Below are positions 8,637-16,807 of a DNA stretch of 64,000 bases, piece by piece. The number at the start of each line of letters is the position of its first letter. Positions within the stretch are counted from its first letter, which is position 1. Source of the stretch: Pontibacter diazotrophicus (lineage in GTDB: Bacteria; Bacteroidota; Bacteroidia; Cytophagales; Hymenobacteraceae); the NCBI RefSeq assembly GCF_003367245.1, contig NZ_QRGR01000010.1, positions 124,001 to 188,000 of the forward strand. The letters are read 5' to 3'. A program made the translations under genes and the position numbers. Under the pieces are notes generated by a model, which saw only the letters and a program-made list of their open reading frames with translations, searched no databases and was not told the origin of the DNA.

Positions 8637-8885
8637 ATGATGATTAGCATTATTTATACTGTAGCCCTTTTAACGATACTGGCCTATTATGCATTCGCCC
8701 CACGCAATAGATTTAACCGTCCGCCATCTACCGACAACGATGATGACGGAGGTGAACCGCTGGGCGATGACTTACCAGATATTGACCTTCCACCCGGCAT
8801 TTCGTTGCCCGTCAACGATTTTGAACCGAAGTATGACTTCAGAAATATAAAGGTTCCTAAATTCCCGGAACCTTCCGTGCATTAA
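8637..8885 (+). CDS. Small membrane-anchored acidic protein, 82 aa
   Basis: One N-terminal transmembrane helix (about residues 3-19, ISIIYTVALLTILAYYAFA) followed by a short basic segment and an acidic, proline-rich tail (STDNDDDGGEPLGDDLPDIDLPPG). Family not recognised. Two adjacent ATG codons begin the frame at 8637 and 8640, and the choice between them is open. The gene ends 10 bases before a strong bidirectional terminator, which supports it being real. It diverges from the thiamin receptor. The tail looks disordered, so an anchor or adaptor role is possible but not shown. Confidence 0.55.
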   Translation: MMISIIYTVALLTILAYYAFAPRNRFNRPPSTDNDDDGGEPLGDDLPDIDLPPGISLPVNDFEPKYDFRNIKVPKFPEPSVH

Positions 8886-8895
8886 GTACCTCTTT

Positions 8896-8948
8896 AAAAG
8901 CAGTGGCCCCAACTGAATAGTGTCTATTCAGTTGGGGCCACTGCTTTT
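8896..8948. terminator. Bidirectional intrinsic terminator
   Basis: A perfect 24-bp stem (AAAAGCAGTGGCCCCAACTG... with its complement) and a 5-nt loop at 8920-8924. Both ends carry A/T runs, so it can stop the small + strand gene and the - strand epimerase, whose stop is at 9010. Confidence 0.9.
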
Positions 8949-9009
8949 ATTTTATCTGTGCTACCGTTAAGAAACACACATGACTTTACCAGTACAGTTC
9001 TTATAAAAT

Positions 9010-9885
9010 TTAAAGTACTGTAACAGTAAAAGTACGCTCAAAAACCTGCCCCGGCCTGAGTTCATTTATCCCTTCTTTTTCCTGTAGTTCACCGGTATCT
9101 CCTACACTGCTGGCAATGCCACACCAGGGTTCGATGCACACATAAGGTGCCGGCCCCGGCTTTGCCCATATTCCTAAGTACGGAAACCCTTCAAAAGCCA
9201 CTTCTATCCGGCGCGGGCTTACGTTACTCGCCAGCGTCACTTTCTTAGAGTTCAGGCGCTTCAGCACCACAGCATCTTTGTCGAAAAGGCGGCGGTCCAG
9301 GGGCAGTATGTTATTTTGCTCCAGTACGCGTTCCGTATCTCCGTTCAAGAGGCCCTGCTCGTTCAGCAGGTAGCGGCTGGCCGTTTCCTCTTCTTCAAAT
9401 TCGATATAGTAGTCTTCGTAGCGCTCGCTGGGGTACAGCGGTACGTTAAAACCAGGATGCGCTCCTACTGAGAAATACATTTTCTCATCATCAGGGTTTG
9501 TCACCTGGTATGTAATAGAGAGCTTACTCTCCTGCAACTGATAAGCGATCAGCAACCTGAATTTGAAAGGATACTGCTCCAGGGTCTCCTCATCGTGCTT
9601 TAGTTCGAACACCAGCTTATCCTGCTTCACATCTACCAGTTTAAACTCTTTGCGGCGCGCAAAGCCATGGCGCTTCATGTGGTAGGTTTTCCCCTCGTAA
9701 GTATATTGCTGGTCTGGCAGTTCTCCTATTATCGGGAAAAGATTCGGGGCCTGTCCGCTCCAGACAGCGGGATCACCCGTCCAGATAAGCTCCAGATTCT
9801 CGTCTTTTTTCACAAGATGCTGTAGCTCGGCCCCCAGGCTTTCTACACCCACTTTATATTGGTCGTTTTCTAAGGAATATATCAT
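9010..9885 (-). CDS. Aldose 1-epimerase family protein (LacX-like)
   Basis: Cytoplasmic beta-sandwich protein of 291 residues, the family that interconverts alpha and beta anomers of hexoses. Family landmarks visible: 'GAELQHLVKKDENLELIWTG' near the N terminus, 'KRHGFARR' around residue 72 with its catalytic-type His, 'VGAHPGFNVPL' near 142 with the second His, and 'YVCIEPWCGIASS' near 248 with the catalytic-type Glu. It has the LacX/YeaD-like layout rather than classical GalM, so the natural sugar is uncertain. It starts 17 bases after the P-loop kinase stop and probably shares its transcript. Confidence 0.85.
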   Translation of the reverse strand: MIYSLENDQYKVGVESLGAELQHLVKKDENLELIWTGDPAVWSGQAPNLFPIIGELPDQQYTYEGKTYHMKRHGFARRKEFKLVDVKQDKLVFELKHDEETLEQYPFKFRLLIAYQLQESKLSITYQVTNPDDEKMYFSVGAHPGFNVPLYPSERYEDYYIEFEEEETASRYLLNEQGLLNGDTERVLEQNNILPLDRRLFDKDAVVLKRLNSKKVTLASNVSPRRIEVAFEGFPYLGIWAKPGPAPYVCIEPWCGIASSVGDTGELQEKEGINELRPGQVFERTFTVTVL

Positions 9886-9902
9886 AATCTATTTTTCAGA
9901 AG

Positions 9903-10421
9903 TTAATGTTTTTGAAGCAGGGCATCCACGTGGCGGCAGGCCAGCTGCAAACGCTCCTCCTGCTGCCCGGAGATCTCCACAAAAGGCACTTCCAGCGCCT
10001 GTAGCTCACTTTTATACCACTCGTAGAAGTAAGTTCGCAGGTGCGGATGTTCGCGCTGTGGGTCCGGCTCCCAGGGCAAATCAACGCCCATGAGCAGGCA
10101 AAGGTTGTAGTTCTGCTGCTTTAGTTTCTCCTGTATCCAGGCGGGGCAGTGGCCAAAAGCATGCTCGCTCCAGATCTTGATCACCAGCAGGTCTGTATCT
10201 GAGAAAAAGATATTCTTAGCCTGCAGCTGCATTTCCTGCTCCAGTGCCAGTTGCCCGTGGGCGATGGCTTCTAAATCCTCTGGTGTATACGGCCTGCCCA
10301 GGTTGCCTACATAGGTGCGGGCGAACTCCGGCACCCATACCGTACTGTACTGCCGGGCCAGTCGCTCCGCCAAAGTAGACTTGCCCGTAGACTCAGGCCC
10401 GGTTATCGAGACTTTCAGCAT
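9903..10421 (-). CDS. NadR-like P-loop kinase (nicotinamide riboside or thiamin kinase candidate)
   Basis: The frame is open to 10529, but I place the start at the ATG at 10421: it puts the P-loop GPESTGKST at residues 8-16, as in the ribosylnicotinamide kinase domain of NadR, and the extra 36 upstream residues are low-complexity and overlap a strong hairpin. Further family marks are 'VPEFARTY' (about 28) and 'FSDTDLLVIKIWSE' with a Walker-B-like Asp (about 72). At 172 residues it lacks the adenylyltransferase half of NadR. Its neighbour is a PnuC permease, which fits vitamin trapping by phosphorylation. The substrate could be nicotinamide riboside, or thiamin given the riboswitch-controlled receptor on the same strand. 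Confidence 0.8.
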   Translation of the reverse strand: MLKVSITGPESTGKSTLAERLARQYSTVWVPEFARTYVGNLGRPYTPEDLEAIAHGQLALEQEMQLQAKNIFFSDTDLLVIKIWSEHAFGHCPAWIQEKLKQQNYNLCLLMGVDLPWEPDPQREHPHLRTYFYEWYKSELQALEVPFVEISGQQEERLQLACRHVDALLQKH

Positions 10422-10475
10422 CAGGCAAAGGTCGTAATTACATCTGTAGGAAGTATAAAAATCTACAGCCTTCTG

Positions 10476-10520
10476 AAGCAGCAAGGGGTGCCGGGAAATT
10501 CCCGGCACCCCTTGCTGCTT
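10476..10520 (-). terminator. Strong hairpin between the tiny ORFs and the kinase
   Basis: AAGCAGCAAGGGGTGCCGGG and its complement form a stem of at least 20 bp with a 5-nt loop. No clear T-run follows, so it may be a pause or processing site or an attenuator. It overlaps the long version of the kinase frame, which argues for the start at 10421. Confidence 0.6.
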
Positions 10521-10538
10521 GCATATCAAAAAAATGCG

Positions 10539-10715
10539 CTAATTCTCCGAAAAGCTGTAGTCGTAGAAATTGTACACTTCCACTATCTTCGGCTGCTTTT
10601 CGCCATGTTGATTCAAATGAACCTGCTTTGGGCTTTCATCCGGAGATTCATAGCCCCATTTTAAACGATTTTCAAATTTCAACTCTTCAGGTAACTCCAG
10701 TTTACGTTGTCTCAT
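10539..10715 (-). CDS. Tiny ORF, 58 aa, second of an overlapping pair
   Basis: ATG at 10715 to TAG at 10539. The protein begins MRQRKLELPEELKFENRLKW and ends YNFYDYSFSEN; it is hydrophilic, charged and rich in aromatic residues, without a transmembrane helix. Codon choice and composition look coding-like. Its first 14 bases overlap the end of the 37-residue ORF before it, suggesting coupled translation, or one older gene split by a frameshift. It lies between pnuC and the kinase in the same direction. No family recognised. Confidence 0.5.
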   Translation of the reverse strand: MRQRKLELPEELKFENRLKWGYESPDESPKQVHLNQHGEKQPKIVEVYNFYDYSFSEN

Positions 10716-10815
10716 ATGCTGCAGGATTGGTGGTGAAACATTCTACGTCCAAAGCGGAATCGCAGCAATCATACTCGTTAACTTGTACGTGTGGCCACCA
10801 CCATAGGTCTTTCAC
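10702..10815 (-). CDS. Tiny ORF, 37 aa, possible 5' half of a split gene
   Basis: A GTG at 10815 opens a 37-codon frame ending TAA at 10702. The peptide begins VKDLWWWPHV, contains a CC-x7-C pattern ('YDCCDSALDVEC') and ends NPAAYETT. No ATG is available. It starts 20 bases after the pnuC stop and runs into the 58-residue ORF with a 14-base overlap in another frame. Either a translationally coupled small pair or a frameshifted single gene of about 95 codons. Confidence 0.35.
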   Translation of the reverse strand: MKDLWWWPHVQVNEYDCCDSALDVECFTTNPAAYETT

Positions 10816-10835
10816 AATAAGACGAATTAGTAGTA

Positions 10836-11462
10836 TTATGCGTTAGCTTCTGCAGGAGCCTGCTTCAGGGCCACCAGGTCTTTTTTCCAGTCGATGTAGC
10901 CTTTAATGGATAAGAGCAGGAAAACGAAATAAAGGAAACTGGTCAGGTAAAGGTCTTTATAGGTATACACACCCACATACACTACATCCACTACCAGCCA
11001 GACAATCCAGTTCTCCAGCTGCTTCTTGGCCATCATCCAATAGCCAATCAGACTGACGGCAGTGGTGGCAGAATCTGTGTAAGAAAGGTCGGCATCTGTG
11101 TAGTTATCCAGAAAATACCCCAAGCTTAATGTAAAAACCAGCCCCAGCGCCAACAGCACGGTCATTTCCTTTTTGCTGACACGCTCTACTTTGCGCTCTG
11201 AGTCGTTCTTGCCTCCGTACAACCACATATACCAGCCATACAGGCTCGTGACAAAGTAAAACGCATTCAGCCCCATGTCGGCGTATAGGCGCGCATCGTA
11301 AAACACGAATACGTACATGCCCACGCTGATCAGGCCTATCGGCCACGTCCAGATGTTCTGCTTTGCCGCCAACCACACACAGACTATACCTGTCACTACA
11401 CCAATCAACTCAACTACGTTCATGGCTTGCAAAGCCTCTACGATACTCTGTAACACATTCAT
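10836..11462 (-). CDS. pnuC: PnuC-family vitamin permease
   Basis: Inner-membrane facilitator of 208 residues with seven predicted helices. The family motif 'IWTWPIGLISVGMY' appears at about 37-50, and 'SLYGWYMWLYGG' at about 73-84. PnuC proteins move nicotinamide riboside or, in the PnuT branch, thiamin, and depend on an intracellular kinase to trap the product; such a kinase gene follows in the same direction. A TPP-riboswitch TonB receptor lies 2.6 kb further along the same strand, so a thiamin role (PnuT) is a serious alternative. No THI element lies in the 125 bases upstream. Confidence 0.88.
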   Translation of the reverse strand: MNVLQSIVEALQAMNVVELIGVVTGIVCVWLAAKQNIWTWPIGLISVGMYVFVFYDARLYADMGLNAFYFVTSLYGWYMWLYGGKNDSERKVERVSKKEMTVLLALGLVFTLSLGYFLDNYTDADLSYTDSATTAVSLIGYWMMAKKQLENWIVWLVVDVVYVGVYTYKDLYLTSFLYFVFLLLSIKGYIDWKKDLVALKQAPAEANA

Positions 11463-11587
11463 CCCTGCAATTTAAGCGCTCGCAGCACTTTACATAAACA
11501 AATACCTGCTTAATTTTAAAATTCAGGCGAAGCAAGGCATTATTTGCCGCGCCACACGTATACCATGCTACCCCAAAAAGAAGTTCT

Positions 11588-11905
11588 ATGGATGAAATCA
11601 CGGCACAGGAACTAAAAGAGCGGCTGTCGCGCAGCTCCAACATACAACTAGTGGATGTGCGTGAGCCTTCCGAATTTGAGATTTGTAATTTGGGCGGAGA
11701 GCTGATTCCGATGGGGGAATTGCCCAAACAGGCGAACCGCATCAAGCGCGATGTGCCGGTAATAATGATCTGCCATCATGGCTTCCGCAGTGCGCAGGCC
11801 ATTAATTATCTCAGCCAGCGCCTCGGCTATGATAACCTCCTCAACCTGAAGGGCGGCATACATGCCTGGGCCACTCAGGTAGACCCGACGATGACAAAAT
11901 ACTAG
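11588..11905 (+). CDS. Rhodanese-like sulfurtransferase, single domain
   Basis: A 105-residue cytoplasmic rhodanese domain. Cys62 opens the active-site loop CHHGFRS; the 'VDVREPSEF' strand-helix motif is at about 22-30 and the closing 'LLNLKGGIHAWA' near 84-95. Single-domain rhodaneses carry persulfide sulfur between donors and acceptors such as molybdopterin or thiouridine enzymes; nothing nearby identifies a partner. It diverges from pnuC with 125 bases between starts and precedes guaB by 111 bases. Confidence 0.88.
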   Translation: MDEITAQELKERLSRSSNIQLVDVREPSEFEICNLGGELIPMGELPKQANRIKRDVPVIMICHHGFRSAQAINYLSQRLGYDNLLNLKGGIHAWATQVDPTMTKY

Positions 11906-11965
11906 ACAGTCGCCGATATAGATTCTGCAAAAAATAATTACTCTCCTACTTGCAGCATATTCTAA

Positions 11966-13486
<1,521 letters not shown>

Positions 13487-13636
13487 TCAGCAGCTGATGC
13501 AACAAATAGCGTTCATCAGGTTAACCACCTGATAGCTAACCTGCAGGAGGTGGAACAACAAGTTCCGTACTGCTCTTATATATGAAGCGTAAGCGGCATA
13601 TAAATTCTGGTTTTTAACTCTTCACTTCATGTGAAC

Positions 13637-13681
13637 CGGAAGGCGCAGACAGGCCAAAAGCTAACCTACGCCTTCCGTTTT
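13637..13681 (+). terminator. Terminator downstream of guaB
   Basis: CGGAAGGCG at 13637-13645 pairs with CGCCTTCCG at 13669-13677 and TTTT follows. The loop is long (23 nt) and can fold further. It lies 150 bases past the guaB stop. Smaller inverted repeats, such as ATCAGGT...ACCTGAT near 13513-13535, are in the same gap. Confidence 0.65.
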
Positions 13682-13722
13682 ACGTTATGCAAGTTGTTTT
13701 CCTATAACTCTACTCTCACACT

Positions 13723-15885
13723 TTGGCCAAAGAGCGGAAATTTTCATTACCTTTCATTGATATTACGTCTACTAAAAACAAGATACTATCGCAGGAAAAT
13801 AAAACGGCGGATTCCAGTCCTATGCTTTACAAAACGAATGCAAGATCTTTACTGGTTACTACTGCTGTCGTTAGCTGGGCTCTGCTGTTAGCAAACGTAT
13901 TGTTTTCTGCTCACAGACTTCGTGAGCAGGGTGTGGCGCAATTGTCGCTGCCCTTTTTGAACAACCTGCTGATTGTTGTTTTCCTCGTCTCCGTGTTTCT
14001 TTTCCAGCGTCTGAGTACAGAGTCACTGAAGGGAGTAGATTTTATCGGCTATCTCTGGAACCTCTTCTCGAAAGCTGCCGTGGCAGCCTATGTGAGTGTG
14101 GCCCTCTTCCTGGGCTACAAGGTGATGACGAATTATGCCGATACGGAGTCCCCTTTGCTGCTGCACCTCGTGTACCAGATTAACTTCGGCTTACTGGTTG
14201 TTTTTCTGGCCAAGGCCTTCTACATCTGGCGGCAGTTACTGCTTTACCATAAAAACAAGTTCCTGCAGATAGCCTGGGATTGGTTTGAGTTGCTGTTAGG
14301 GGCCATGCTGCTGCTAACCATCTTCAACTTTGACTATAACAGCTACATTTTCATGCCGCTGCTGGCCCTGATAGGCTTTTACATCCTGTTTCTGTGCACC
14401 AACCTGAAGTGGGTAGCCTATCTTACGTTCAGCAATAAAAGCCGGTCTTTGGTTTTGCTCGGTGCCATTCTGCTCAGCTGCTACATATTCGTGCGCTTTT
14501 TCAGGGGCCTGAAGGATAGCCCGAACCTGGTAATTGACTATACCGATGTAAGCTTCCTGCTGCTGGCCATGATGTTTGTGGGCTCCTATACACTGGCTGC
14601 CTTTCTGGTGTCGCTTTTCAGTTTGCCTACGTCCAGTGTATTTGAGCAGAAAAGCGAAGACCTGCTCAATTTCCAGCGCCTGAGCCAATCCATACAGCAA
14701 GGGCAAAGCGAGGCGCAGGTATACGACATGCTGTTCGAGAGTACGATTAAAGCCTCTGATGCCAGCGCCTCCTGGTTTGAGCTGATCCGTAACGGGGAGC
14801 CACAGGTAACACACCTGCTCAACATCAACATCGACCAGATCAAGCGTATCCGGCACCTGCTGCTTGCTTACAACATCCACAACATCGATTACATCAACAA
14901 TAACCTGAACCGCAACCCGGGCTTCCGGGACCTGATGCTGCCCTGGAAATCGTTGATCATTCTTCCTATTAAGTCTAAGAATTACCTGTCGGGGGTGCTT
15001 TATTTGCTGAAGGATATTGAGCAGGGCTTCGACCGCGAAACGGTGAACGTGCTGCGCACTTTCACCAGTCAGACTATACTTACCATAGAAAACCTGCGGC
15101 TGATATCAGAATCGCTGCAAAACGAGCGTTATAAAGAGGAGTTGAAGATTGCCACGCAGGTGCAGGACAGCCTTATTCCGAAGAAGTTCCCTGTCGACAG
15201 CTGGTTTGAGATAAGCACGCATGCCTTGGCAGCCAAAGAGGTGGGCGGCGATTTTTACGACTTCCTGCAGCTGAGTGAATCGCGCATCGCCATTATTATC
15301 GGCGACGTGTCGGGAAAGGGAATCTCGGCGGCTTTCCATATGGCCCAGATGAAAGGGATTTTCCATGGCCTGATGCAGCAGGATATGCCGCCAAGCGAGT
15401 TCATGAAACAGGCCAACAGTGCCCTGAGCCGCTGCCTTGAGAAAACTTCTTTCATTACTTCGGCGCTGTATATTATAGATTATAGCATGAAAGGCTTTAT
15501 GTTTGCACGTGCCGGCCACTGCCACACGTTATACTATAACGCCATGATGGACGACGTCTTCTACTTCCAGACAGACGGCCTGGGACTGGGCATTATCCGG
15601 GACAAGAGCTACGCCAACCATATACGGGAGATGTACTACGACTATAATCCCAGCGATGTGATGGTGATTTACACCGACGGCATTGTGGAGGCCCGGAACG
15701 AGGCGAACGATGAATATGGCGAAGACAGGCTAAAGTACATGCTGCAGCAAACATACCATCTCGAGGCTGAAGATATTAAATACGCTATCATCAACGACCT
15801 GGAGAATTTCACGGGCCCTGACAATCTTTATGATGACCAGACGCTGCTGGTGATTAAGTTTAAACCCGTTGAACCAAACAAATGA
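13723..15885 (+). CDS. Membrane-bound SpoIIE/RsbU-type PP2C phosphatase with GAF-like domain
   Basis: About 720 residues. An N-terminal membrane domain with roughly eight helices (about 45-300) precedes a GAF-like sensor region (about 325-465) and a PP2C phosphatase (about 470-718). PP2C metal motifs are intact: 'VGGDFYDF', 'GDVSGKGISAAF', 'YTDGIVEARN' and 'DDQTLLVIKF'. It should dephosphorylate the STAS protein encoded next, the activating step of an Rsb-type switch. The frame opens with TTG at 13723; an ATG at 13822 would remove 33 polar residues and keep all domains, so the start is uncertain. The input sensed by the membrane/GAF part is unknown. Confidence 0.9.
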   Translation: MAKERKFSLPFIDITSTKNKILSQENKTADSSPMLYKTNARSLLVTTAVVSWALLLANVLFSAHRLREQGVAQLSLPFLNNLLIVVFLVSVFLFQRLSTESLKGVDFIGYLWNLFSKAAVAAYVSVALFLGYKVMTNYADTESPLLLHLVYQINFGLLVVFLAKAFYIWRQLLLYHKNKFLQIAWDWFELLLGAMLLLTIFNFDYNSYIFMPLLALIGFYILFLCTNLKWVAYLTFSNKSRSLVLLGAILLSCYIFVRFFRGLKDSPNLVIDYTDVSFLLLAMMFVGSYTLAAFLVSLFSLPTSSVFEQKSEDLLNFQRLSQSIQQGQSEAQVYDMLFESTIKASDASASWFELIRNGEPQVTHLLNINIDQIKRIRHLLLAYNIHNIDYINNNLNRNPGFRDLMLPWKSLIILPIKSKNYLSGVLYLLKDIEQGFDRETVNVLRTFTSQTILTIENLRLISESLQNERYKEELKIATQVQDSLIPKKFPVDSWFEISTHALAAKEVGGDFYDFLQLSESRIAIIIGDVSGKGISAAFHMAQMKGIFHGLMQQDMPPSEFMKQANSALSRCLEKTSFITSALYIIDYSMKGFMFARAGHCHTLYYNAMMDDVFYFQTDGLGLGIIRDKSYANHIREMYYDYNPSDVMVIYTDGIVEARNEANDEYGEDRLKYMLQQTYHLEAEDIKYAIINDLENFTGPDNLYDDQTLLVIKFKPVEPNK

Positions 15886-15899
15886 ATAAGCCGTAAAGT

Positions 15900-16244
15900 A
15901 TGCCGATGAAAATAACGAACGAAATCAAAGATAACACCATCATCATGACGCTTGATGGTGAGCTCGATGCCAGCTCTTCGGTGATGCTGGACGAGGAGCT
16001 GTCTGACCCTGAAATAATGGAGTACAGCAAAATCCTGGTCGACTGCAAAAACCTGCACTACATTTCCTCTGCCGGACTTGGTGTGTTTATCTCGCACCTG
16101 CAGCGCTTCGAGGATGCTCAAATCAAGCTAATCTTTTACAACATGCAGGATAAAGTGCGCAACGTGTTTGAGATACTGGGCCTCGACCTGCTTATGACCA
16201 TTGTATCAGATTACGAGGAAGCAAGGAGTATTGCCAATGAATAA
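15900..16244 (+). CDS. STAS-domain anti-anti-sigma factor (RsbV/SpoIIAA-like)
   Basis: A 114-residue single STAS domain. The segment 'YISSAGLGVF' at about 58-67 carries the serine phosphorylated by the cognate kinase; 'LDGELDASSS' near 18-27 is the usual N-terminal strand. Unphosphorylated it should bind the RsbW-like kinase encoded downstream. It begins 14 bases after the phosphatase and overlaps the kinase start by 8 bases, so the three genes form one operon with likely coupled translation. Confidence 0.92.
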   Translation: MPMKITNEIKDNTIIMTLDGELDASSSVMLDEELSDPEIMEYSKILVDCKNLHYISSAGLGVFISHLQRFEDAQIKLIFYNMQDKVRNVFEILGLDLLMTIVSDYEEARSIANE

Positions 16245-16647
16245 CTCCATTCGGGTAAACTGTACTAAGAAGAACCTGAAAACAATACGTGACTTCGTCA
16301 CGGAGTACCTGCATGCCCTTTCCTTAACGGATATTCTGATGAACCAGATTGTGTTGGCTGTAGATGAAATATGCGCCAACCTCATTATCCACGCCAACCA
16401 CGAAGACCCCAAGAAACACATTGTCCTGACCATAAGCCAGGCGAAAGACATGCTTCAATTTAAGATTTCAGATGAAGGACTGGCTTTTGAGCGCGCCAAC
16501 TACAAAGAGCCGGACATAGAGGAAAATATCCGGCTCGGCAAGAAGGGCGGCGTGGGCATAGCCCTCGTAAACCGCATCATGGACAAAGTGGAGTTCCAGA
16601 GCGATGGCTCCCAAAACACCTGCATCCTTCATAAAAAAATCAAATAA
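16237..16647 (+). CDS. RsbW/SpoIIAB-like anti-sigma serine kinase
   Basis: GHKL ATPase of 136 residues. I use the ATG at 16237, which has AGGAG 10 bases upstream, rather than the TTG at 16201. N box 'AVDEICANLIIHAN' (about 38-51), G1 'ISDEGLAFE' and G2 'GKKGGVGIALV' are visible. In Firmicutes such kinases phosphorylate the STAS partner and sequester sigma-B; Bacteroidota lack sigma-B, so the real target is unknown. Together with the two genes before it this is a complete partner-switching module without an obvious sigma factor nearby. Confidence 0.9.
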   Translation: MNNSIRVNCTKKNLKTIRDFVTEYLHALSLTDILMNQIVLAVDEICANLIIHANHEDPKKHIVLTISQAKDMLQFKISDEGLAFERANYKEPDIEENIRLGKKGGVGIALVNRIMDKVEFQSDGSQNTCILHKKIK

Positions 16648-16807
16648 AGCTACTTACACACTTTACCTGCGCATATTCCGTTATCGGAAACGAAACCAAT
16701 TGCAATACAATTGTGGTTACACTTTTTGACTTATCTGTCAGAAAAAATAACTAAAATTGCATGTTCTGATCCTGATCAGCGAAAGAAAAATTCTGTTTTA
16801 AAAACTT

